DNA of 64,000 bases from Talinum fruticosum (lineage: Eukaryota; Streptophyta; Magnoliopsida; Caryophyllales; Talinaceae): the NCBI GenBank assembly GCA_021018815.1, contig JAITYX010000016.1:6401001-6465000 (forward strand), in the 5' to 3' direction. This document shows positions 49,280 through 61,817 of the stretch, in pieces. A model generated the notes under the pieces. It did not search any database. It saw only the letters and a list, made by a program, of their open reading frames with translations, and was not told where the DNA came from. Made by a program: the position numbers and the translations under genes. Numbering within the stretch: position 1 is the stretch's first letter; each line of letters opens with the position of its first letter.

Positions 49280-50145
49280 AACAGCTTTTAGTTTCAATTC
49301 GATTCGTTCCTGATAATTATTAATTCGGTTCTTAACGTTTTCTCTTTAGTTTGTTTAATTTAGTTTAAAGATTCAATTTTTATTATATTTTAATGTTACT
49401 AGTAATTATATTATTTATTTAATCTTATGTTTAATTTTATTTTGTTAGTTTATGTCGTTATTTGAGCCAATCCTTATTAATTTAGTTGTTAGATTAGTTG
49501 TATTTCATGTTAATTACTTGTTAGTTTGTGTCACTTTGGTTGTGATTAGCCTCTTAATGGCTAATTGATCTCGTTTAGGCTTTTATTTACCTAGTTTATG
49601 CTAGTATTTTGGGATTGTTTCTCATACCGCCACATGTTCGATGAGATGCCCGAAAGGGTCTTTTTATCTTGATTTTTAGGTTGTTGATCTATCACCGAAA
49701 GGTGGAGTCAATTTGCTAGTTTGGGTAAAGAGAATAGTTGGGATTTTAGCATGAAAATAGCCCGAATTCTAGCTAGGTCCGAGATTGCTATTTTTGTAGT
49801 TTAGTTGGGCTAACTTCGACGAAAGTAGGTGGTTAGAATAACTAAATTAGCTCATGACCCTCGAAAGTGTGGCTTGAGTAGGCTTTGATGGTGCAACCGA
49901 CCACTTCTAAATACTTGTATAAACTTGGGCAGGTTTAGGCTTGACTTGATTAATTAGTTTATTAAGTGGTAAAATCACAAACCGAGTATATTTTTATTAC
50001 TTTCTAGGTTAGTTTAATCAGCATATCTTTCTCATCCGTATTGATTCGCCTAGATAGGAAGTTTAAGTTAGATTTGATATTTGAAACACAACTCTTTTTG
50101 GACACGACCCGTGCTTGCCGATTAGCTACAAGTACGCCGTGCACT
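49280..50145. repeat. Interspersed repeat, first arm of a second inverted pair
   Basis: Non-coding. Read on the minus strand it matches 52330-53160 in order. Shared landmarks are CACTTTGGxTGTGATTAGCC, GATCTATCACxxAAAGGTGG, the block around AGCTAGGTCC and an end near GGACACGAxCCxTGCTTG. The conserved GTGTCC...GCAAGxxxGGAT-like end resembles a widespread plant repeat class that I cannot name. Confidence 0.7.
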
Positions 50146-50351
50146 TACGGTTACAATTTTAGAACTTAAATTCTTCTAACAATACAACTCAAATATTGCA
50201 AGAATTTATTTATTTGATTACAGATTTTACTCCGTCTATGCCTATTCCAAATTACGTATCTCCTATATCATAATAACATTATTCTTAAATGGTTTGTTTC
50301 ATATGCTTAAACCTAAGAAATTCATGCAAGCTATCACATCAAGTAGAAATT

Positions 50352-50385
50352 CATGCCCTAAGTAAATGATATTACTTAGGGCATG
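50352..50385. repeat. Perfect 14-bp hairpin with 6-base loop
   Basis: CATGCCCTAAGTAA, loop ATGATA, then TTACTTAGGGCATG. It has no T-run for a terminator. It probably marks the joined or nested ends of a small inverted-repeat transposon. Confidence 0.7.
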
Positions 50386-50944
50386 TTCGTGTTAACATTT
50401 AAAAATATGAAAATGTCTAACCCATTTTTAACCGCTTTTATACATTGCTTTTAAATATTCCTTGTTGTTAAATTTTATAATTTTTCTTAAAATGTATTAT
50501 TTACTTTTAACCATTAAAAGCAAAACATCACAACAAGTAGGAATTAAGAATAATGATTACGAATTTTATAAATGCATATTCAAAAGATAAATTTTACAAT
50601 AATTATTTTTCTTATTTTAATCTCTTTTTTTATTGAATTTTCTTATATTAATTAGACTAATGCTTATTTTAAATACCCCTTTTTTTTTGGTCAAGGTTAG
50701 ATTCAATCACAAAAAAAAGTTTCAAGCATGCATACATTTAAAAATTAATTATTAATAGTTAATTACATTAAAGGATTCCTCTTAAAAAATAATTTAATAT
50801 TTTAAAAAATTATAAATAATTTTTCTATAGAAAATTTAATTTTTTAAAAAATAAATACGATTATTTTTTAATTTTTATTGATAAATTTAAAATTTTTGGT
50901 GTAAAAATTAAACACCCCAATTCAAAACATGCATCAAATATTAT

Positions 50945-51547
50945 AAGCAATCATGCATAACAATTTCAATAATACAGATAAAACATTTCACAAGCATCTC
51001 TTAATTGATGCATCACTTAATTGATGGGTCGAAATCAAAATCAATGGCATAACTTATTCAAGCATATAAACACCATATAATCAACATCGAACATAAATCA
51101 AAATTTAAATAACTCGGACTTGACTCGTTTAATTTAAAACTAACTCACGCAGTCTAAAGGTTAAATAAAAATACTATCAAATCTAACCTAAGTAACCTTA
51201 AGCAGAATTATCATTATTATGAGATCGATGAGATTAATATTAAAAAAAATTCTTATATGTGATAATTATGATATATATGTGTCTTATTCATATATATACT
51301 AAATACATTAAATTCTAAATTAAGCTTCCCACTTCCTTCAAGAAACGATGCGATATTTTCCAAGCCAAGAAAAAACATACATAGAAAATAAGAAACATAC
51401 ACATGGCGAACGTTGAATTTTAGTAGGTACATTATTATTGCGCTAATATGGTCCTACCATTGTCACCCTCAAAAACTTGTCTATAACTGAGGGCCAATCA
51501 TTTCCAAAAAAGAAAAAAAATTATATTGGCCTGAGTAGAGAGAAAGT
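50945..51547 (+). promoter_or_regulatory. Promoter of NPF copy 2
   Basis: Alignable with the relic at 41810-42561, and its proximal part with the NPF copy 1 and copy 3 upstream regions. It carries a diverged form of the shared motif (CGTTGAATTTTAGTAGGTAC near 51411) and ends TTGGCCTGAGTAGAGAGAAA before the ATG. Confidence 0.6.
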
Positions 51548-54500
51548 ATGGTGCAGGAAACCCAGATAGAGAAAGGGCACTGCTCTCCTCCTGCAGATAC
51601 AATACCCGTAAATGATGGTGATGAAAATGGCATGGATTTGCAAGTCCATGATTCATCTATCGATTATAAAGGCAGGCTTCCTCTACGTGCGTCTACTGGT
51701 TCTTGGAGAGCTTCATTGTTCATTATAGGTAAGAAACTAGATTGCTTTCTCGTAAGACTGGTGTTCAGTAAAGTCTTGCCCGTACCCCTAAAAATCTACT
51801 TATAAGTCATTCGCTTGACCTCGACAGCTTCAAACTTTAAAGTTGGAGTTTATCGTTGTTAATCCCGAACCCGAAATACGAGTACTCCGTACTGTCATGT
51901 CTAAATGTATGTATATTGTGTTGTTGCAGCCATAGAGTTTAGTGAGAGGCTGACTTACTTTGGGATGTTAACAAATCTTATAACATACATGACAAAAGTG
52001 ATGCACCAAGACTTGGAAACAGCGGCCAATAGCGTGAACACATGGGTTGGGGTCACCACAATCACCCCACTTCTCGGGGGCTTTCTCGCCGATGCTTATT
52101 TTGGACGCTATATGACTATTCTCTACTCCGCCGTACTTTATGTCCTGGCAAGTATTCCTCCGTCTCTCCACCCCCCCGCCCTATTTGTTACTCAAAACTC
52201 AACCACAACTAGTTTTTTTTTTTTTTTATAAGTATGTATATAAACGTATGAATTACTCATCTCACTGCCAATTAATTTTGAGATTGTTAGAAAAAATTAA
52301 GTTTTAAATTTATAACTGCAAGTGTATGGCGTAATTGTAACTAGCCATCAAGCAAGGATCGTGTCCACAGTGAGTTGTGTTTCGGATATCAAAGTTACCT
52401 TAAACTTTCTGTCTAGGAAAATCGGAGAGATACTAATCATAGAAAGTAATAAAAATATGCTCGGGTTGTGATTTTACTACTTAATAAAGTAATTAATCAA
52501 GCTAAACTTAAACCTACCCAACCTTAGTCGATTTGCACCATCAAAACCTACTCAAGCCGCACTTTCGATGGTCGTGAGCTAGTCTAATTATTCAAACCAC
52601 CTACTTTCGTGCGCTTAACCCAACTAGACTACAAAAAACAGCAACATTGGACCTAGCTAGGGTTCAAATTATTTTCATGTGAAAATTCCAACTATTATCT
52701 CTACCCACGCTAGCAAATTGGATCCACCTTTTAGTGATAGACCAACCACCTAACAATCAAGATGAAAATCTTTTTCACGTATTTCATTGAACACGTGGTG
52801 GGCATGAGAACCACTCCTAAAATACTAACATAAACTAGATAAATTAAGACTCATACAAGATTAATTATTCATTAAGAGGCTAATCACAGCCAAAGTGACA
52901 ACTAATTAACACAAATTGCAATTAATTTAACAACTAAATTAATAAAGATTGATTCGAATAACGACATAAACTAACAAATTAGAATCAAACATAAAATGAA
53001 ACAATTAATATAACTTTTACTAACATTAAAAGGTAATAAAAATTAAACATTTAAACTAAACTAAACAAACTAGGGAGAAACGAGAAACAAAAAGCGAAGA
53101 AGTTGTCGTGAATGAATCAAACTGTTAGGAAGTGAATTACTAATTAAAACTAAAACACAAACTGAATCTGAAAATATTAAGTCTGAATTTAGTAGAGAAA
53201 ATTTATTAAGCTAAAGCTAAACCTAAATTAATCTATGGCTAATCGCTGCTTCCTGCGCTGATTGGAACTTCCCCGCTTATATTTTCAGTGCTGCACTAAC
53301 GTGATAATTCCACAGTAGGCAGGGCAATTCGTGGGCCTCAACTTTTTTGTTTTCAAGAACAAGAACTTGGGCCGTGGGTCCTACTTAATTGGAGAGAGCA
53401 AATTGAAGTGGAAAGAAATAGTACCGTGTTGCTCCCACGTGAGTTTTGCTGGTGAAGTATCAAATGGATCGTGGTGGGATCCACATAATTGGAGACACAG
53501 AGAGAGAGAGAGAGAGAGAGAAATAGTGATGCGTTTATTGTAGGGTGCTTCCACTTTGTTTGGTTGGAATTTTGAGCTAACGGATTGGATTTCTCAAATT
53601 CCAAGATTAAAGTTTTAATTTTTCGTTCCTTATAAATTGAAGTATTGATATCCGCTGAATTTAATTTATTATCTATAATAGTAAATAAAATAAATAAAAT
53701 TTTTTAAAATATATTATTTTATATATTAAAAATTAAGTAGATAAGAATATAAATAAAGTATTATTTGAAACATATATAGATGTAACCTCATGGACTTTTA
53801 TACATTATTTCTTAAATTAAGGTCGATTATATAAAATTTAACAAAGTAAGAATGCATAATGCTTGGGCTAAAGGTCCAATTGTCCTCCATAATAATGTAA
53901 GAGTGAGAACACTATAAGCCTGGTTTGGTAAAGGGCTTTATTATTGGGCCTTTTCAAAGTAGGAAATAAAAGCTGGGGAGAGATTGGGGTTGTTTTGCTA
54001 AGTTTAAGTGAGTTACGTGAGTATCCTAAAATTAATTAATGATACTTTTTTTTTAAAAAAAAAAAGCCTAATATCATGTTCTTCCTTATTATTAGCAATT
54101 AGTTTTTGTTAGCAAGAAATCTAATTTGTTATTCTTTTAGATATATATTTGTTTGAACTCAATATGTATTGTAAGTGTCTTTGGCTCTTAATGAATGAAC
54201 TTGTCCTTTATTTGTAAAAAGGGAAAAAATGATAATATGAGACAGCAAAAGAAAAAAAAAAAACCAAACCTTTCACCTTTCACGGAAGAATCATGTTCTT
54301 CCTTATTTTTCAGGGACTAGGCATCTTGGCCATGACTCAATACATCCCAAGCCTCAAACCCTGTGGCTCAACCTTAAACTCATGTGAGAGAGCCACCAAG
54401 GTCCACGAGGTGGTGTTCTTTGTGGCAGCTTACTTGGTGTCCTTGGCCACAGGAGGCTACGGACCATGTCTAATGAGCTTTGGAGCAGACCAATTCGATG

Positions 54501-55826
54501 ACAATTACGCCAAGGAGAGGAAGCAGAAGTTGTCCTTCTTCAATTGGTGGAGTGTCTCCTTTTGTTGTGGCCTCTTCCTTGGGTCCACTCTGATAGTTTA
54601 CCTTGAAGATAACATAGGGTGGGGCGTGGCCTTTTTGATACTTAGTACGGTAATGGTGGTGACGGTATTGGTCTTTCTCCTCGGAAGGCCGTTTTATAGG
54701 TACAGAACTTCCCAGGGGAGCCCCTTGACTCCGATGTTTCAAGTGTTGATTGCGGCAATACTTAAGAGGAGGCTAGCTCTTCCTGCGGATCCTGCTTTTC
54801 TACATGAGGTTCCCGAGTCGGAGGAGAAGGTTCAGGGTCGCCTTTTGGCTCATACAAATCAGCTCAGGTAAATAAGGGCAGAGTTCATGGGAAATTTCTC
54901 TCTGTTTTCTTCTCGTTTATATCCTGAGAAATCACTATATTTTTATGTATATGAATAGGTTTTTTGATAAGGCAGCTATAATTGAATACGACAAGGGGGA
55001 AACTGCTGAGAAGAAACAAAATCCATGGAGGCTAGCAACCGTGACGCAAGTGGAGGAACTAAAACTAGTACTAAAAATGGTCCCGATATGGCTAACTTGC
55101 TTGATATTTGGCATTGGGATCGCCCAAAGCACCTTTTTCGTCAAGCAAGCGAGTGCTATGAATCGAAGGGTCTCCAACCGGTTTGAGATTCCGGCAGCTT
55201 CATTCGCCACCATCACGTCCATAGGCATGATAATCACAGTTGCCTTATATGACAGGCTCCTCATCCCTTACTTGAGGCGAGCAACAGGCAACGAGAGGGG
55301 AATCAACATCCTTAAGAGGATAGGCATCGGCATGATTCTGTTGCTGATTGCAGTGGTCTTATCTGCTATAGTTGAGAGACAGAGGAGAAGGGCATTTGAG
55401 AAAGGGAATGTTATAAGTGTGTTTTGGATGGTCCCTCAATACTTTATATTAGGAGTAGCGGACGGGTTCTCCCTTGTAGGGATGCAAGAATACTTCTATG
55501 ACCAAGCCCCCGCCTCAATGAGGAGCCTAGGGATGGCAATCAACCTTAGTGTCGCCGGAGTAGGGAGCTTCATTACCACCTTTCTTATCACAATAGTGGA
55601 TCATGTTACGGGCAAAAATGGTGGGCAGAAATGGATAGGCAAAGATGTGAACCATAGCCGCCTTGATTACTTCTATTGGTTCTTTTCCGTCCTTATTGTG
55701 TTGAATATGTGTGCTTTTGTGTTATTGACAAAGAATTACACCTACAAAAAGGTAGAAAATAGTGCGGGTGAAAAAAGTCTCCTAGTAATGAAGGTGACAA
55801 GGAGCATAAATCTCCTTCTTAATTGA
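51548..55826 (+). CDS. NPF: NRT1/PTR-family (NPF) transporter, tandem copy 2
   Basis: Four exons: 51548-51728, 51930-52147, 54314-54867 and 54959-55826, 606 residues. Exons 1-3 match copy 1 in length (181, 218 and 554 bases) and the protein differs at scattered positions only. The ExxER motif (EFSERLTYFG), ADAYFGRY, GADQFDD, FFNWW and VPQYFILGVADGFSLVGMQE are intact. The substrate is unknown; an NPF5-type transporter is inferred. Intron 2 has the same GC donor (CTG|GCAAGT) and is about 1 kb longer than in copy 1, because a repeat lies within 52330-53160. The last residues after NYTYKKVENS differ from copy 1: a small indel puts the tail in another frame, ending SINLLLN. The alternative frame still encodes NEGDKEHKSPS-stop, the tail expected from copy 1. 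The transport core is unaffected. Confidence 0.95.
52330..53160. repeat. Interspersed repeat inside intron 2 of NPF copy 2, second inverted arm
   Basis: Opposite-orientation relative of 49280-50145 (see that entry). It is absent from the same intron of copy 1, so the insertion came after the NPF duplication or was lost from copy 1. Confidence 0.7.
53497..53521. repeat. (GA)n microsatellite
   Basis: About 24 bases of AG dinucleotides in intron 2 of NPF copy 2. Confidence 0.9.
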
Positions 55827-57170
55827 TGAAGTGTGATGAAAATTTTATGTTTCATATGTAATTTAAGCCTATTGTATTAATAATACTTTACTAGAGTGTG
55901 ACTAGCAAGAAGTGATATGTAGGGCTATCGATCTATAAATTAGTTTACACTAATACGAATGGATATAAGTTATTTTAATTGGTACAATCTTCATTATCTA
56001 TTCTCAAATATTATTTAAATTGATTCATAATTAAAATCAACTCTTTATAAATAGTGTATAGGATCAGTATTAGATTGATGTTCCTTATTTTCCACATGTG
56101 TTCCGCTAAAGATTAAAGAGACTACTACACATAAACATATACCTTCTAAAACCCAACTAGTATATATATCTGCACCTTTTTTTTTTTTTTTTTTAAGTTG
56201 AGAGGTCAAGTCTGGTATGTATTATTTCATTGAGAAACATCCATAAGTATATTAGACGAAATTAACTTAAAGACAAACTTCTAACCAAATTTGCTGGAGG
56301 TTTGGAAGGATAGACGAATGAGTATATCTTCACTTTACATACGCTCGTGTGGTTAAATTTACACTACACATGTTAAAATAGGTCTTTGGGGGCAACCCAA
56401 AAAAGGGAAAAAAGAGATTCTTTTGACTAAAATATTACATGTTAAAGAAGATTATATTCTTTGTAGTAGAGGGCGAAAACAAAAGAGAGGTTGAGGTGTC
56501 TTAAGAATTAAGAAAGGAAGCCACTCAAGATCTTAAAATAAGAATGTGGTATTGGGAGCTTCATATGCCTTCACCTTATTTACCTTTGGAGATTCCCTTT
56601 AATCCCTCTCAAAATCACATATGGTTGCCCTAATACTACCCATTACCAAAGTGATTCCCTTTTTCATTTAAAATAAAAATAAAAATAAAAAATAAGGAAG
56701 AATAAAGGGGAAGGAGAAGAAGAAGGAAAAGAAGAAAATAAATTGTTTTAGGTCAATTGTTGAGGTTGCAACACATATGGTGTATATTATCTAACTCGAG
56801 GCAAATTCTCTTGTTCTATATTATTGCCAAATACCCGTAAAAACTTCCTCCAATCCTCTTTTCGTTCTATCATTTCTTAACAAAAGAGGAACCTACACAA
56901 AACGAATGAGTTACGTAATGCTCCCCAAAAGGCTAAAATCCATATACAAAAGAGGAAGAATTTCAGGTTTAAATAAAGCAAAAATTTTGTGTTAGGAGTT
57001 ATTATCAAATATCTAGGTTTCTATATTTAATTGTGCGTCCTATTCAGAAAAAAATAATAAAAAAATTGTTATTATATTTCCTGTGTACAATAGAAATGCA
57101 AAAGCTTGTATATATACAACAATCTCACAAAACTTTTTCTATGTTTTCGGTATAAGCAAAGCAACAAAAA
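55827..57170. other. Intergenic DNA downstream of NPF copy 2
   Basis: Includes the copy 2 3' UTR, whose first bases still resemble those of copy 1. Poly-A and poly-T runs and GA-rich patches (56650-56740). No gene seen. Confidence 0.5.
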
Positions 57171-57825
57171 TCAGTATAAGTGAAATTTGAACATAATGTG
57201 AAAAATTCTGCAGTTTTAGCAATTAAGTTATTTAGCACTAATTTTCAAAAGTTTTCTATAATCAGTATAAGTGAAATTTGAACATAATGTGAAAAATTCA
57301 ACAGTTTTACTAATTAAGCTAATTAGCACTCGTTTTCAAATTTTTTTTTAAAATTTTTTATAGTCAGTATAAAGTGAAATTTGAACATAATGTGAATAAT
57401 ATGAAAAATTCTACAGTTTTACCAATAAAAGCTAATTAGCACTTGTTTTCAAAAGTTTTCTATAGTCAGTATAAGTGAAATTTGAACATATAATATGAAC
57501 AATTCTACAGTGTACCACTTAAACTAATTAGCACTCATTTTCAAAAGTTTTCTATTGTCAGTATAAGTGTAATTTGAACATAATGTGAAATATTCTACAG
57601 TTTACTACTTGAGCTAATTAGCCCTCCTTTTCAAAAGCTTTCTATAGTTAGTATAAGTAAAATTTGAACATAATATGAATATTTTACAGTTTTAGCTAAT
57701 TAAAGTTTATTTTCAAAAGTTTTTTATAATCAGTATAAATAAAATTTGAACATAATATAAAACATTCTACAGTCTTATCAATTAAACTAATTAACACTCA
57801 TTTCCGATCATTTTCTATACATGTG
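57171..57825. repeat. Tandem repeat, seven copies of a ~90-bp unit
   Basis: Each unit contains TCAGTATAAGTGAAATTTGA, then ACATAATGTGAA, a TTCTACAG block, GCTAATTAGCACTC and TTTTCAAAAGTTTTCTATA. Copies begin near 57172, 57260, 57362, 57464, 57557, 57647 and 57730. Later copies are more diverged. It has no coding potential and no unique spacers between the copies. Confidence 0.85.
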
Positions 57826-57889
57826 ATGTGACCGTATATGCTTAACTTGAGATATCATATCATATGTATATAATATTAAAAGTCTGGGT

Positions 57890-58640
57890 CTAAGCGACCC
57901 GTAAGATTCTTATTTGGCAAAATCATTTATTACAAAATTAGATTATCTTTAAACAATTTTACTAATTTAGTAAAAATAACATTAATATTATACTTTTCCA
58001 ATAATGATACACTAATTTAGTAATGAAATTTTACGATAAAAATTACATTAATATTATACTATTATAATAATTAAAGTAGAGCATACATCTGTAATTTTTT
58101 AAAAATTATTTTAATATGTAATTATCTGTAACCGACTACATAATAAAAAAATGTTATAGATTTTTAATTATGATATACTAATTTAGACATGAAATTGGAT
58201 GATAAAAAATAGATGGATATTATACTTCAATATTTGAAAAATTAAATTACTTTAAAATAATTTAACTAACTTAGTAATGAAATTTGATGATAAAAATTAC
58301 AATAATATTATAATACTATACTAATTTAAAACAATTAAAGTAGAGTATAAAATATAATTTTTTGAATTCATTTTAATAAGTAATTATGTAACCAACTACA
58401 TAATCAAAAAAAAATTTAAAAACTAACTTTAAAAATAATATAATTTAATAATAAAATCAAAGTGTATAATGTAATTTTTTAAATTCGTTTTGATCTGAAA
58501 TTTATGTAACCACCTACATAATCCAAAAATATTAAGCTTTTCTAATAGTGATATACTAATTTAGTGATAAAATTTGATAATAAAATTATATTACATTAAT
58601 ACTTATACTTCAATATTATACTCAAACATGATTAATATAA
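57890..58640. repeat. Diverged AT-rich tandem repeats, longer unit
   Basis: Motifs ACTAATTTAGTAATGAAATT, GATAAAAATTACATTAATAT, AATTAAAGTAGAG and GTAACCxACTACATAAT recur in the same order about four times, with periods of roughly 130-250 bases. Confidence 0.6.
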
Positions 58641-58732
58641 ATATCTGATATTCCGTTCAAGCACTATCTCATCTAAAAGTCTAGTGAAGGTCTAAAAATA
58701 GATTTATTCTCTGAATTCTCCCTAAGCATCAT

Positions 58733-59814
58733 TTAACTTGTCACCATCGTGGCTTCATCGAAGCAATATTGTGCCCAAGCTTCATTGCAGTCATGAATTA
58801 TTTCTGAAATATTAAAAAAAATGGTTATAGATAGTAAAGCACCCAAATCAACCAAAAACAGGAGATAAGCAGCTTTCTTGAGATTTGCGTGGAAAATTTA
58901 ATTAGTTTAATTTGCGTGGATCAACTATATTCAGAGGAATTAGATTTATCACTACTTGAATGATTAAATTTACCGACTTAAAAGTGGATAAATAAATACC
59001 AATATATATTGTAACTAGTAAATACAAAAATAAAATATACTTTTAACAATATAAAGTTGAGAATAATGTCTATGCAATTCTGTTTAACAAATATAATCTT
59101 AACTAGAATTAAATCTAACAAAATTAGCATAAAATATGAACCCGTAGACAAGTCCACACCTGACCCATGTCCCAAAAAACAACTAATCTAACATGATGTG
59201 GAGTCGATATCCGAATTTATCCGATCTGAACCTTTCATTTATAGTCATTTTTCTTTTTGTAAGACAAGTTTATTGAACTATACACTGATCGACATAAAAT
59301 CCACCTAATTATTCAAAAATGGCCCAACCCAAAATCCAAACGAATCTGAATCTTCTTGACTCGAACCTAGCACAATCGAAAATACCCAACGGAAACTGAA
59401 CCGAGTGAGTGGTTTGCCGTATATATTGAATGAAAACATACCTGGGGATTCATCAGCTTCTGGGCATATCTTAGCAATTCCACATCCCGCTGTGCAGAGG
59501 ATACCTGTAAGATCAGGTTTCTCATCAGCCAGAAACTTCTTCTTCCTGGCTTTGTCCATTCCGTCAACAATGATCTTGAAGCACTCCAAAACACATTTCA
59601 TGTCCTCAAGTTTGCAGCCTCGGGTACAGCCATTCAAGTTTTCGAGTTCTGGAATGAATTCGTCGCTCTTTTTATTACGAACTTGCACTTGTGCATGCTG
59701 ATGATCAGGGTCAGGAACAGCCTGATCTGCTATGGAATTCTTCACATGATTTATGGCTATGCTTAATGTCATAAGAAAAACACAAGTCGTGAGTTTGCTT
59801 CCTGTGACATACAT
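58733..59814 (-). CDS. Small secreted cysteine-rich protein, family unknown
   Basis: Two exons on the minus strand, 59442-59814 and 58733-58803. The junction is CCCCAG|GTATGT ... TTTCAG|AAATAA in consistent phase, giving 147 residues. Residues 1 to about 28 are hydrophobic with an N-terminal Lys, which suggests secretion. A charged stretch (about 30-60) follows. The cysteine core has C-x3-C-x6-C-x3-C (GCTRGCKLEDMKCVLECF), a basic DKARKKKF linker, C-x3-C-x5-C (ILCTAGCGIAKIC), and two more cysteines in exon 2 (HDC and QYCF). Nine core cysteines leave one unpaired unless the signal-region Cys survives. No family was recognised. It could be a defence peptide, a signalling peptide or a reproductive Cys-rich protein; this is not decided. 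Its neighbours are unrelated transporters. Confidence 0.75.
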
Positions 59815-61817
59815 TATTACTGACTATCTATTTAAACCAATGAGCCACAACTTAATGCTTCATATAAATATTATTAGCATGAATAATATAAATTATTTCT
59901 TTTAAAATTATTATTAATATTTCCTCCCTTAAACTCTTGAATTTCTATATTTCAATTGATGTATACGTTACATATTTTTAATGAGTTAAATATTACTAAC
60001 ACTTATTTATAATATCATTAATGCACCGTAACTGGTTTACTTCTATTAGCAATGGCTATCCCTATTCTCATACAATAAAGCAAGTTATAAAAAAATTAAA
60101 AGAAATATTTTTATATAACTATTTAAAGAAAAGTATATCCACTTATGTTATTTTTAACTTATTATTAATTTTTATTGGTATAAATTAATTATAAATAATA
60201 AAATTTAAAAATAAATAATTATAAAAATAAAATTCTTATGTGGTAATGTGTCATAAATATTGTGTTTATGTAAGCAATCCATTTAATTATATTTAAGTAA
60301 TTGATTTATATGAAATTATTTACAATTAATTAATTGATTATATTGATCCAAAAATAAATTTGTTCATATTCAAACATCACCATTCTTATATGCATTAATA
60401 TACATTTTCATAATTTATAAAATTTTGATAAAATCAATATATAAGTGTTGGTTCAAAACAAAAGGTATGTGACTATATGAGTAACATATAAAATGACATA
60501 TGTAATAACCATATGATATAGGATTACTTGACTACATAAATATTTTATTCTTAGATTAAATTAATATAATATTATATTAAAAAATAAATTTTAATTGTAT
60601 ATATATATATAAAGTAATTAGTATGAGTGTAATATAATTATTATTAAATTAATTAATATTTAAAAATATTTATTTTTCTATCAAAAATTAAAAAACTCAC
60701 ATATTAAATAATTTTTAAAAATAGTTAATATAACTATGATATGAAAACGAAAAAATTTAAAAATTATATAAAAATAATAATTCTATAGCTATAAAACTAT
60801 CATTTACTTTAAAATTATATATTTTATTATTTATTTATATTATTAATAATTAATGTCCTTATATCGCAAGGGTATGACACAAAGGGTATGACACTAGCGG
60901 CAATTAAAGTCATGATTTCATATGTTATATTAAATTTAGATAGAATTGTTATACTAAAAACGTACCTTCCCAACATGTGAGAATTCGAGGTGTGGTTGGC
61001 AAACTTCCACCTTCTGCTAATTACCAACTTAATTGCCATACTTAATCATCATCTATACGACTATAACTATAGAATTATAGAGCATTAGCATTAGCACGTG
61101 GAAAACTTTGTTTTGCAAATGATTTCAAAAAACAATTCCACCCACCACAGACAAATTAAGATTAAAAATACACGCATTTACGAAATTATTTGCTAATCTT
61201 TCTACATCTCCGTCTTATTATTACTAATAGATTTGTTATTCATTTTATATCTATTTTCAATAAAAAAATTTCCATACTCGTCCGTATCCACACCCATCGA
61301 ATTTGATTTCTCACCTTTAACTCACCGGTGTATACTTTTATAGATATGGAGATATTATATTGTGAAAGATAGTTAGATTTAATCAAATAAGACATGGTTG
61401 TTTGGATGGGACGATATCAATTATGAAAGTTCATATATTTTTATCATATGGTGATATTTTTAAGCGTAATCTATCATTTTAAATAAATATTTGCTCCATG
61501 AAGTTATATTGTAATTTGTCAACGTTTAAGAAAGATACAATTATATTGAATAATTTGATTACCGTTAAGAAAGATACTATAAAATTTGAGCTCGTTAATA
61601 ATTGATTTACTATTAACTTTTACAATGACGATTTATTTTAATGATATAGTTTTTTATTGACAAATCTCCCATTTTTCATTAAAAAATTAATTACCTCAAA
61701 ATTTAATTAATAACCTTCTCACACTCACACAACAAAAGGGCTAGATTTAATTGCAAGTTGATAAATTGTACCGTTGCATTTTGCTAGTAGTTTTGAAATT
61801 ATAAGGTATTTGAGTGT
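59815..61817. other. Very AT-rich intergenic DNA
   Basis: No recognisable gene, RNA or complete repeat. The minus frame 60827-61039 lacks any motif. The first 150 bases should contain the promoter of the Cys-rich gene. Confidence 0.5.

Noticed and set aside
54470..55264. Minus frames of 90 and 109 codons
   Set aside because: Antisense shadows of exons 3 and 4 of NPF copy 2.
57171..57825. CRISPR-like regular repeats
   Set aside because: The units are directly adjacent with no unique spacers, in plant nuclear DNA; this is an ordinary tandem repeat.
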